Source: Desulfovibrio sp. (lineage in GTDB: Bacteria > Desulfobacterota > Desulfovibrionia > Desulfovibrionales > Desulfovibrionaceae). From it: DNA of 10,144 bases. The notes under the pieces were generated by a model that was given only the letters and a program-made list of their open reading frames with translations, was not told the DNA's origin and did no database searches. Each line of letters opens with the position of its first letter. Position 1 is the stretch's first letter. A program made the translations under genes and the position numbers. This document shows positions 1-6,825 of this stretch, in pieces. The stretch is taken from the NCBI GenBank assembly GCA_003525525.1, contig DQED01000040.1:940-11083 (forward strand), given 5' to 3'.

Positions 1-68
1 GCCGCAAGAAGATGAAGGACATGCGGTTGTGGGAGCGCCGGCGCAAACCCGCTGCCGCCGCCGAATAG
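1..68 (+). CDS. 3' end of an unidentified gene (partial)
   Basis: An open plus-strand frame entering from the left edge ends at TAG 66-68. About 21 codons are visible. The peptide is very basic, with Lys/Arg-rich and KMKDM-type residues, then an Ala-rich tail ending in Glu. Basic and Ala-rich tails are common at C-termini, and a strong GC-rich stem-loop follows 47 nt later, as expected after a gene end. The fragment is too short to assign a family. The same stretch also lies in a longer open frame in another phase, so whether it is coding is only moderately certain. Confidence 0.45.
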   Translation, partial: RKKMKDMRLWERRRKPAAAAE

Positions 69-115
69 GCCAGACGCCGTCCCGCCCTCTCCGCCAGGCG
101 ATGCGTCCCAAGCGA

Positions 116-158
116 CGCCGCGCGCGGCCGTTCCCGCGGGAAACGGCCGCGCGCGGCG
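116..158. terminator. 17-bp GC-rich stem-loop between convergent genes
   Basis: Arms at 116-132 and 142-158 are perfectly complementary over 17 bp, around a 9-nt loop (133-141). No clear T-tract follows on either strand, so it is not a textbook intrinsic terminator. Its position between the plus gene ending at 68 and the minus gene ending at 227 fits a bidirectional terminator or 3'-end barrier. The 12-mer GCCGCGCGCGGC occurs in both arms and is itself self-complementary, so cruciform or alternative pairings are possible. Confidence 0.5.
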
Positions 159-212
159 CCTGCCTCCTCCTTCGAGCCCGCCTCCCCTTCCCCGCGGAAA
201 AATCGCGCATGC

Positions 213-226
213 CGCCGTTCCCGGCG
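213..226 (-). terminator. small hairpin directly after the response regulator stop codon
   Basis: Read on the minus strand, the TAG stop (227-229) is followed at once by CGCCG-GGAA-CGGCG, a 5-bp stem with a GGAA tetraloop, and a run of five T about 10 nt further on. The stem is short and the T-run displaced, so this is at best a weak terminator. It may act with the larger 116-158 stem-loop. Confidence 0.3.
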
Positions 227-1384
227 CTACGCCACGTCGGACGGAATGATGACCTTGACCGGATCGGTCAGGGTTTCGTAACGGGCCAGCTTGGCGATGT
301 GCTCCAGGGCGACGCTCGAGAGCGACGCGCCCCGGGAGAGCACCTTGATCTGCTGCCCGCCGCGCGAAACGTACATGTCCTCGGCCAGGATCATGTTGTC
401 GCGCAGGCTTTTGAGGGCCATGGGCACGATGACGTATTTGCCTTCCTCGCCGAGCGCCTCGCCGAGCGCCGCCAGCACGTCGGGGTCGTACAGGCCCGAG
501 GCCTGGCGCAACTGCTTGTAGGCGTCGGCCTTGGGCTGGCCCGCGCCGAGGAAGCGGTCGAAATCCAGAAGCACCCGCAGGATGCGCGCGCCAAGGGGTA
601 TCTCCTTGCCGCGCACGGCGTCCTCGGGAAAACCGCCGCCGTCGAAATTCTTCTCCTGGTAGGCGATGGCCTTGGCCACGCCGCCCATGCGCGGGATGTT
701 GGCCACGAGCCGCGCCGCCACCTCGGCGTGCTGCTGGTAGACGGCCTGGTCCTCGGCCCCGAGCGTCCGGCCGCGCTCCACCCGCGAGATCAGGTTGTCC
801 GGCAGCGTGATGTAGCCGAGCAGGCACAGCATGGCCGCGGCCTCGGTCTGCCAGGGGTTCGGGTCGCCGCACAGCTTCGCCAGGGGCCGCACGTAGGGCG
901 CGATGCGCGACACCTTGCCGTAGACCTCCGGCCGCAGCAGCGACAGCACTTCCGAAAGGATGCGCAGGCTGCCCCGCAGCGTCCCTTCGAGCAGCTCGCG
1001 CTCGGCCATGACCAGCCGGTGCTGTTCCACGGCCGCGGTCAACGCCCCCTTGAGGTAGTCCGCCTCGCAGGGCTTGGTCAGGAAACGGAAGATGTTGCCC
1101 TCGTTGACCGCGCTGATGGCCGCCTCCAGCTCGGCGAATCCCGTGAGCATCACCCGCACCGTATCCGGCCGCAGCTCGCGCACCTTGGCCAGCACCGCGA
1201 TGCCGTCCATGCCCGGCATGCGCAGGTCCGAAACCACCACGGCGTACGGCGGGTTCTCCCGGACCTTGGCCAGCCCGGCCTCGGGCCCCACGGCCGTGTC
1301 CACCTCGAAGACGCCGTGGAGGTTGCGACGAAATCCGGCCAGTATCCGCTCATCGTCGTCGATAAAGAGCACGCGATTGTTCAC
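227..1384 (-). CDS. response regulator with a degenerate HD-GYP output domain
   Basis: The 385-aa protein has an N-terminal receiver domain (about 1-120) with every expected residue: the acidic cluster D9-D10-D11, phospho-acceptor D53 in SDLRMPGMDG, T81 and K104 in FLTKP. A linker helix (about 118-145) leads to a C-terminal region of the HD-GYP type (about 145-340). HD-GYP enzymes normally hydrolyse c-di-GMP. Here the diagnostic HD pair is Cys187-Leu188, GK is GY, the HHE triplet is Y242-Q243-E244, and GYP is GFP; H219 and D248 remain. Catalysis therefore looks lost and a binding or scaffold role is more likely. I chose GTG at 1384 because the receiver domain starts there and an AAGGGGGG Shine-Dalgarno-like tract precedes it by about 6 nt; the 92 codons upstream are low-complexity. 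No histidine kinase is adjacent, so the input is unknown. The protein is cytosolic. Confidence 0.9.
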   Translation of the reverse strand: MNNRVLFIDDDERILAGFRRNLHGVFEVDTAVGPEAGLAKVRENPPYAVVVSDLRMPGMDGIAVLAKVRELRPDTVRVMLTGFAELEAAISAVNEGNIFRFLTKPCEADYLKGALTAAVEQHRLVMAERELLEGTLRGSLRILSEVLSLLRPEVYGKVSRIAPYVRPLAKLCGDPNPWQTEAAAMLCLLGYITLPDNLISRVERGRTLGAEDQAVYQQHAEVAARLVANIPRMGGVAKAIAYQEKNFDGGGFPEDAVRGKEIPLGARILRVLLDFDRFLGAGQPKADAYKQLRQASGLYDPDVLAALGEALGEEGKYVIVPMALKSLRDNMILAEDMYVSRGGQQIKVLSRGASLSSVALEHIAKLARYETLTDPVKVIIPSDVA

Positions 1385-1441
1385 CGTTTCCCCCCTTGCG
1401 CCGGCCCGGCCGGACGGAAGCCGCAGCGGCGGTTTGGCCCA

Positions 1442-1469
1442 ATCATAGCGTATCCGGCAAAAATGAAAA
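1442..1469 (-). promoter_or_regulatory. candidate sigma70 promoter of the response regulator
   Basis: On the minus strand TTTTCA (1464-1469) and TATGAT (1442-1447) are separated by 16 nt. The -10 matches the consensus at 5 of 6 positions, the -35 at 4 of 6. The site lies in the only AT-rich patch of the 269-nt divergent gap and would give a 5' leader of about 50 nt. No comparably good promoter was found for the divergent dehydrogenase; TTGCCA at 1579-1584 with TAGCTT 18 nt downstream is a poor match. Confidence 0.4.
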
Positions 1470-1653
1470 GAACGGGCATGTTGCGCGGCGCGCCCCGCCG
1501 CCGCGTGGCCTGCGCCGCCGCCTGCCTCCCCTATGCGCCCCCGGGGCCTGCCAGCTTCTCCTGCCGCACTAGGCCGCCTTGCCAGAAAGCGCCGGCCGCG
1601 TGTAGCTTCGAGCCATCCTACGCACCGGGCGCATGCGCCCCAAAGGATCTGCC

Positions 1654-3048
1654 GTGCCACACGATTCCCGAACGGATTTCGACGTGATCATCGTCGGCGG
1701 CGGCCCGGCCGGGCTTTTCGCCGCCTACCGCCTGTCCGAACGCCAGGGGCTGCGCGTCCTGCTCCTTGAAAAGGGCAAGGCCGCCGGCAAGCGCCGCTGC
1801 CCCATGCACGGCCAGGCCGACTGCCGCAAATGCAAGCCCTGCAACATCCTGTCCGGCATCGGCGGGGCCGGACTCTTTTCCGACGGCAAGCTCAACTTCA
1901 TCCCCCGCCTGGGCAAGACCGACCTGACGCAGTTCATGCCGCTGTCCGAAGCAGTGGCGCTGATTGACGAGACCGAGGCGCTTTTCACCGCCCTCGGCAT
2001 GGACGGCCCGGTCTATCCCACGGACATCGAACGGGCGCGCGCGCTGCGCAAGGAGGCGCGCAAGTGCGGCATCGAGCTGCTGCTCATCCGCCAGAAACAC
2101 CTGGGCAGCGACCGGCTGCCCGACCATATCGCAGGCATGTCCCGCATCCTCGAGGAACGCGGCGTGACCATCCGCACCGGCGAGGAGGCCAGGGACGTGC
2201 TCGTGCGCGACGGCCGCGTCGCGGGCGTGGCAACACAAAAGGGCAGCTATGCAGCCCCGGCCGTGATCCTGGCCCCGGGACGCGTGGGCGCGGAGTGGAT
2301 GGGGGCGCTCGCCCGCCGCCACGGCCTGCCCTACAGCCAGCGCGGCATCGAGGTCGGCGTGCGCGTGGAGGTCCACAACGAGATCCTGTCCGACCTCACC
2401 GACGTCATCTACGACCCGACCTTTTTCGTGCGCACCCGCAAGTACGACGACCAGACGCGCACGTTTTGCACCAACCAGGGCGGCTACGTGGCCCTCGAGA
2501 ACTACCAGGACTTCGTCTGCGTCAACGGCCATGCCTACATGGACGCCAAATCCGACAGCGCCAACTTCGCCTTCCTGTCCAAGGTCGTGCTCACCGACCC
2601 CGTCTCGGACAACCAGGCCTACGGCGAGGCCATCGGCCGCCTCGCCACCATGATCGGCGGCGGCAACCCCATCCTCCAGCGCTTCGGGGACCTCAAGCGC
2701 GGCCGGCGCAGCACCTGGAGCCGCATCCGGCGCGGCTCGGTCGAGCCGACGCTCACCTCGGTCACCTGCGGCGACATCGCCATGGCCCTGCCCGAACGCA
2801 TCGTCGCCAACCTCGTGGACGGCCTGGAACAGTTAAACGCCGTGGTCCCGGGCGTAGCCAACGACGAGACCCTGCTCTACGCGCCGGAAATCAAGTTCTT
2901 CGCCACGCAGATCGACGCCACGCCGGAACTGGAAACCGCGATCCCGGGCATGTTCGTGGCCGGCGACGGGCCGGGCGTGGCCGGCAACATCGTCTCGGCC
3001 GCCGCCACGGGCCTCATCCCGGCCAAGGCCATTTTGCGCAGGCTATAG
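1654..3048 (+). CDS. FAD-dependent dehydrogenase, COG2509 type
   Basis: A 464-aa flavoprotein oxidoreductase. The N-terminal dinucleotide fold is clear: V-I-I-V-G15-G-G-P-A-G20 and the ribose-binding acid E39 in LLLEKGK. A cysteine cluster follows (C49, C57, C60, C63), then GIGGAGLFSDGKLN (68-81), a signature of this family. A second FAD motif, MFVAGDGPGVAGN, sits near the C-terminus. Length is normal for the family. The physiological substrate is not known and cannot be read from the sequence; no membrane segment is visible, so it is probably cytosolic. GTG 1654 is preferred because AAAGGA (1642-1647) lies 6 nt before it. An in-frame ATG at 1633 would add 7 residues but has no recognisable ribosome site. 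The gene stands alone, divergent from the response regulator and convergent with the diguanylate cyclase, and ends just before a structured repeat. Confidence 0.9.
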   Translation: MPHDSRTDFDVIIVGGGPAGLFAAYRLSERQGLRVLLLEKGKAAGKRRCPMHGQADCRKCKPCNILSGIGGAGLFSDGKLNFIPRLGKTDLTQFMPLSEAVALIDETEALFTALGMDGPVYPTDIERARALRKEARKCGIELLLIRQKHLGSDRLPDHIAGMSRILEERGVTIRTGEEARDVLVRDGRVAGVATQKGSYAAPAVILAPGRVGAEWMGALARRHGLPYSQRGIEVGVRVEVHNEILSDLTDVIYDPTFFVRTRKYDDQTRTFCTNQGGYVALENYQDFVCVNGHAYMDAKSDSANFAFLSKVVLTDPVSDNQAYGEAIGRLATMIGGGNPILQRFGDLKRGRRSTWSRIRRGSVEPTLTSVTCGDIAMALPERIVANLVDGLEQLNAVVPGVANDETLLYAPEIKFFATQIDATPELETAIPGMFVAGDGPGVAGNIVSAAATGLIPAKAILRRL

Positions 3049-3049
3049 A

Positions 3050-3129
3050 AGGAGAGGGGAAAAATAAGATGCCTCCGGCGGCCAGGAGGGGCCGAGGGCC
3101 CCTCCTGGACCACCCCGAAAGGGGGGACC
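3050..3129 (+). repeat. structured gene-end repeat, copy A (plus orientation)
   Basis: After the dehydrogenase stop comes a purine tract (GGAGAGGGG, 3051-3059), then the box GATGCCTCCGGCGGCCA (3068-3084). Next is a perfect 12-bp hairpin, CCAGGAGGGGCC (3082-3093) with loop GAG and the complementary arm at 3097-3108, and then a second hairpin CCCC-GAAA-GGGG (3113-3124). Copy B on the other strand has the same order of parts. No T-tract follows, so any terminator role would be non-canonical. From memory, unverified, similar boxes are frequent at gene ends in Desulfovibrio genomes. Confidence 0.7.
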
Positions 3130-3180
3130 AGGGCAGTGGAATACTCGGAAGATTGAAACAGGACGGGGAGACGCGACGCG

Positions 3181-3243
3181 CCCCCTAGACGGGAGTCCAG
3201 AGGGCGATAGCCCTTTGGCCGCCGGAGGCGTCCCCCCTCCAAT
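3181..3243 (-). repeat. structured gene-end repeat, copy B (minus orientation)
   Basis: Read on the minus strand directly after the cyclase stop: purine tract GGAGGGGGG, box GACGCCTCCGGCGGCCA (3232-3216, one base different from copy A), then hairpin CCAAAGGGC-TATC-GCCCTCTGG (3218-3197) with one A-C mismatch. A second small hairpin follows, CTCCC-GTCTA-GGGGG (3195-3181, one G-T pair). Each convergent gene thus ends in its own copy in its own transcript. The two boxes also form a 17-nt inverted repeat (3068-3084 with 3216-3232) across 131 nt. Confidence 0.7.
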
Positions 3244-4296
<1,053 letters not shown>

Positions 4297-4376
4297 GCGT
4301 CGCTCATCTCGGGCTTGCGGTTTTCCGGCGTTTGCGCCTGCGCAGCGCCTCCTGAGGAGACTCCTCTTTCTACACG

Positions 4377-4396
4377 CTTCCGCACGAAGGCGGAAG
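4377..4396. other. 7-bp dyad in the divergent cyclase/STAS gap
   Basis: CTTCCGC (4377-4383) and GCGGAAG (4390-4396) are perfectly complementary around the 6-nt loop ACGAAG. It lies midway in the 187-nt gap between two divergent starts, a plausible place for an operator or leader hairpin. No recognisable promoter hexamers stand out in this GC-rich gap, so promoters for either gene cannot be called. Confidence 0.35.
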
Positions 4397-4452
4397 GAAA
4401 ATCTCGCCTGGCCGGCAGGTTGCCCGGCCGTGCGGCCCATGGTACAGGCCAT

Positions 4453-4472
4453 TTCGCCGCCATCGCGGCGAA
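4453..4472 (+). promoter_or_regulatory. 8-bp hairpin just upstream of the STAS ribosome site
   Basis: TTCGCCGC (4453-4460), loop CATC, GCGGCGAA (4465-4472) form a perfect 8-bp stem. It ends 2 nt before the GGAGGA ribosome-binding site (4475-4480). In the mRNA such a stem could stabilise the 5' end or tune initiation; the site itself is not sequestered in this pairing. The function is inferred from position only. Confidence 0.4.
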
Positions 4473-4483
4473 CCGGAGGAGAC

Positions 4484-4825
4484 ATGGATCTGACCGCGAC
4501 CGGACACGGCGCCCTGACCCTGGTGACAGGCCTGCCCAAAGTCTTCGACTACACCGCTTGCCCCGATTTCCAGCGCGCCCTGGCCCCCATGATCGAGGCT
4601 GCGCCCAAGGTGCTGTGCTTCGACCTCACGGGTGTGGAATTCATGGATTCGAGCGCCATAGGCAGCCTCATCACCGTGCGCAACCGCCTGCTGCCCGAAG
4701 GGGGCGTGGTGGCCCTTTGCGCCATCAGCGACGGCGTGGCCAAGGTGCTGCGCATCGCCGACCTCGGCAAGGTGTTTTCCATCCACGCCGACGTCGCCGC
4801 CGCCCTCGCCGCCCACGGCTGCTGA
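4484..4825 (+). CDS. STAS-domain anti-sigma factor antagonist
   Basis: A 113-aa single-domain protein of the SpoIIAA/RsbV type. In that family the unphosphorylated protein binds an anti-sigma kinase or other partner and releases its target; phosphorylation of a conserved serine switches it off. The core is KVLCFDLTGVEFMDSSAIGSLI (about 42-63), with D55-S56-S57; S57 aligns with the phosphorylated serine of SpoIIAA. The C-terminal VLRIADLGKVFSIH segment is typical. Length is normal for a stand-alone STAS protein. The start is supported by GGAGGA at 4475-4480, although the spacing is short. No partner kinase or PP2C phosphatase is in the window, so partners are unknown. It is the first gene of a plus-strand run of three and is divergent from the diguanylate cyclase, which suggests but does not show a shared signalling context. 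Confidence 0.9.
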   Translation: MDLTATGHGALTLVTGLPKVFDYTACPDFQRALAPMIEAAPKVLCFDLTGVEFMDSSAIGSLITVRNRLLPEGGVVALCAISDGVAKVLRIADLGKVFSIHADVAAALAAHGC

Positions 4826-4841
4826 CGCTGCCGCGCCCGCC

Positions 4842-5507
4842 ATGCTCATCCGCTACGCGCCCGGGCGTACCGGCCTTGGCGAGGGGTTGCGCCGCGCGGC
4901 GCGTGCCCTGCTCTATGCGCCGACGGCCTGGCGGATGGCCTGCGATCCCGCCTATCCCTGGATCAACGCCGGGGCCGTGCGCTGCCTCGACCGCTTCCTC
5001 GCCCCGTCCATGACCGCCTTCGAGTGGGGCGGCGGACGCAGCACGTTTTTCCTCGCCCGCCGCGTGGCCCGGCTCGTGACCGTGGAGCACCGGGAAAAAT
5101 GGCGCCGCCGCCTGGTCCGGGAACTCGTCGGCCAGGGCGTCGCCAATGTCACGCTGCGTTTCGCGCCCCCCGGAGACGCTCCGGGCCGGCCCGATGACCG
5201 CCCCGACGCCTGGCGGCAAACGGGCTACGTCCCGGAAAAACCGGAATTCGCCGCCTATGCCGACGCCATCCTCGACTTCGGCCCGGACAGCTTCGATCTC
5301 GTCAGCGTGGACGGCCGGGCCCGCGTGGCCTGCGCCCTCAACGCCCTGTCGCGCCTGCGCCCCGGCGGTCTGCTCGTGCTCGACAACAGCGAATGGGTGA
5401 AATACGCACCCGTCTTCGCCGCCGCGTCCGGCTGGCCGCGCCGGGATTTCGAGAACGGCGTCTGGCGCACCACGGTATGGCGTCGCCCCGACGCGGCAAA
5501 CGCGTGA
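4842..5507 (+). CDS. class I SAM-dependent methyltransferase family protein
   Basis: The 221-aa protein has the Rossmann layout of class I methyltransferases. The glycine-rich SAM motif is FEWGGGRSTFFLA (60-72, E61-x-G-G-G-x-S67). An acidic strand end follows in VTVEH (79-83). FDLVSVDGRARVACA (151-165) gives the motif after the insertion, and PGGLLVLDNSEW (174-185) closes the core with D181-N182. Relatives sharing the E-x-G-x-G-x-S and SVDGR/VLDNS pattern are annotated as small-molecule or sugar-related methyltransferases; the substrate here cannot be assigned. It starts 16 nt after the STAS stop and has no clear Shine-Dalgarno, so translational coupling is likely. The gap to the next gene is 31 nt, giving a probable three-gene operon. 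It is cytosolic, with no membrane segment. Confidence 0.8.
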   Translation: MLIRYAPGRTGLGEGLRRAARALLYAPTAWRMACDPAYPWINAGAVRCLDRFLAPSMTAFEWGGGRSTFFLARRVARLVTVEHREKWRRRLVRELVGQGVANVTLRFAPPGDAPGRPDDRPDAWRQTGYVPEKPEFAAYADAILDFGPDSFDLVSVDGRARVACALNALSRLRPGGLLVLDNSEWVKYAPVFAAASGWPRRDFENGVWRTTVWRRPDAANA

Positions 5508-5538
5508 CAGCAGCCTTGCCCGGGCGTATGGGGGCGGT

Positions 5539-6711
5539 ATGACGGTACCCACTGACCAATTGACCTTGCGCTTCGCCCGGTCCATGGCCGAGGCGGACGA
5601 GGACCGTTGGGACGCCCTGGCCGAGCCGCTGGACACGCCCTTTTTCGAATACGCGTGGCTCAAGCTGCTGGAAGACTCCGGCAGCGCCGCCCCGGCCAAG
5701 GGCTGGTATCCCAACCACCTGCTCGCCCATGCCGGCGGCGTCATGGTCGGCGCGCTGCCCATGTACCTGAAGTGGCACTCCGACGGCGAATTCGTGTTCG
5801 ACCAGCTCTGGGGCGAAGCGGCCTCGCGCCTGGGACTGCCCTACTTCCCGCGCCTCGTCGCGGCCAGCCCCTTCACCCCGGCCACGGGCCTGCGTTTCCT
5901 GGCTGACCCGGAAATGAACCAGATGCGCCTTTCCCGGCGCATGTTCGAGGCCGTCGAACAATACTGTCTGAGCAACGGCGTCCAGGGCGCGGCGCTGCTT
6001 TTCACCGAACCGGACTTCGCCGCCGCCTCGGAGGACTATGGCTTCACGGCCTGGCGGCATCAGGGCTATCTCTGGCGCAACCGCGATTTTTCCGATTTCG
6101 ACGACTTCCTGTCCACGCTCAACGCCAACCGGCGCAAGACCGTGCGCCACGAGCGCAGCGCCCTGGCCGCGTCCGGCGTGCGCGTGGAGATCGTCTCCGG
6201 CGCGGACATCCCGGATGCGTTCTTCCCCATCATGCGCGAGCTCTACGACCGCACCAACGCCAAGTTCGGTCCCTGGGGCTGCCGCTACCTGACGCCGGCC
6301 TTCTTCGAGGGCCTGCCCGCGGCCTTCCGCCACCGCCTGGCCTTTGCCGCCGCGTTCCGGGAGGGTCGCCGCGACCCCGTGGCCCTGGCCATGCTCGCCC
6401 ACAAGCGCGACATCCTCTTCGGCCGCTACTGGGGCTCGTTCGAGGACATCCCTTTCCTGCACTTCGAGCTGTGCTACTACGCCCCCATCGCCTGGGCCAT
6501 CGCCCACGGCATCACCCGCTACGACCCCGGCATGGGCGGCGCGCACAAGGCCCGGCGCGGCTTCGTGTCCGTGTCCAGCTACAGCAGTCACCGCTTCTTC
6601 GACCCGCGCATGGACATGATTTTCCGCACGCACATCGACCGGGTCAACCAGCTGGAAAAGCATTACATCGACGAACTCAACGAAATGCTGCCCCTGCGGC
6701 GCAAGGGCTAG
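5539..6711 (+). CDS. COG3146/DUF482-type N-acyltransferase (GNAT-like)
   Basis: A 390-aa protein of the family once labelled peptidogalycan biosynthesis protein, now usually annotated as GNAT-fold N-acetyltransferase. Hallmarks in order: FFEYAWLKLLEDSGS (35-49), GWYPNHLL (55-62), P-M-Y-L-K-W-H-S-D-G-E-F-V-F-D (74-88), the YFPRLVAASPFTPATGLRFL stretch (102-121), a basic block NANRRKTVRHERS (185-197), and HFELCYY (318-324). The family's late GEHK-type motif reads GMGGAHKARRGF (341-352), with Ala in place of Glu. Length is normal. The acceptor substrate is unknown; the family resembles FemAB-like acyltransferases. It has a G-rich ribosome site (GGGG at 5531-5534) and follows the methyltransferase by 31 nt, so it is probably the last gene of the STAS operon. 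It converges on the cyclic-nucleotide protein across an AT-rich gap. Confidence 0.9.
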   Translation: MTVPTDQLTLRFARSMAEADEDRWDALAEPLDTPFFEYAWLKLLEDSGSAAPAKGWYPNHLLAHAGGVMVGALPMYLKWHSDGEFVFDQLWGEAASRLGLPYFPRLVAASPFTPATGLRFLADPEMNQMRLSRRMFEAVEQYCLSNGVQGAALLFTEPDFAAASEDYGFTAWRHQGYLWRNRDFSDFDDFLSTLNANRRKTVRHERSALAASGVRVEIVSGADIPDAFFPIMRELYDRTNAKFGPWGCRYLTPAFFEGLPAAFRHRLAFAAAFREGRRDPVALAMLAHKRDILFGRYWGSFEDIPFLHFELCYYAPIAWAIAHGITRYDPGMGGAHKARRGFVSVSSYSSHRFFDPRMDMIFRTHIDRVNQLEKHYIDELNEMLPLRRKG

Positions 6712-6753
6712 GCAGGCGCACGCCGGCTGGCCGCGTCCCTTGAAAAATACGTC

Positions 6754-6779
6754 AGTATTATTTAAAAATGAATTATACT
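6754..6779. other. AT-rich imperfect dyad in the convergent gap
   Basis: AGTATTATT (6754-6762) pairs with AATTATACT (6771-6779) at 8 of 9 positions, with a central T-T mismatch and an 8-nt loop. A shorter overlapping dyad, AATAC-GTCA-GTATT (6746-6759), uses part of the same bases. The stems are A/T-rich and weak as RNA, so they could be part of a termination region or a protein-binding dyad. Confidence 0.35.
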
Positions 6780-6787
6780 ACGCTGTT

Positions 6788-6819
6788 GTCCGCAAAAAAA
6801 CATACACTTTTTCGAGGAC
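6788..6819 (-). terminator. possible weak terminator after the cyclic-nucleotide protein
   Basis: On the minus strand, 7 nt past the stop codon (6826-6828), GTCC and GGAC (6816-6819 and 6788-6791) flank an A5/T7 pairing with an internal loop, and the transcript carries a run of seven T inside the structure. The geometry is not that of a classical GC stem followed by T-tract, so confidence is low. Confidence 0.25.
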
Positions 6820-6825
6820 GCGGCA

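Noticed and set aside
29..1687. Long plus-strand open frame opposite the response regulator
   Set aside because: It is antisense to a clear receiver/HD-GYP protein. Its translation is low-complexity, rich in His, Arg, Gly and Leu, as expected of a shadow frame in high-GC DNA.
1618..2532. Minus-strand open frame opposite the FAD dehydrogenase
   Set aside because: The plus strand encodes a recognisable FAD protein. The antisense translation has no domain and shows typical shadow composition.
3109..3180. Possible c-di-GMP riboswitch near the diguanylate cyclase
   Set aside because: The GAAA tetraloop hairpin recalls a GEMM element, but the element follows stop codons rather than preceding a start, and the conserved two-helix GEMM core is not present.
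3069..3188. 39-codon plus-strand frame starting at the ATG inside repeat copy A
   Set aside because: A purine tract precedes the ATG, but the frame is made of hairpin arms and runs into copy B. The corresponding box in copy B has GACG instead of GATG, so the start codon is not conserved. It is better explained as a structured repeat.
4297..4539. N-terminal extension of the cyclase to an upstream start
   Set aside because: It would overlap the STAS leader and start codon, and the extra residues are Arg/Ala/Pro-rich with no domain; ATG 4296 gives a sensible protein.
4725..6663. Two long minus-strand open frames opposite the methyltransferase and acyltransferase
   Set aside because: Both are antisense to well-supported proteins and have no recognisable motifs; stop codons are simply rare on this strand at this GC.
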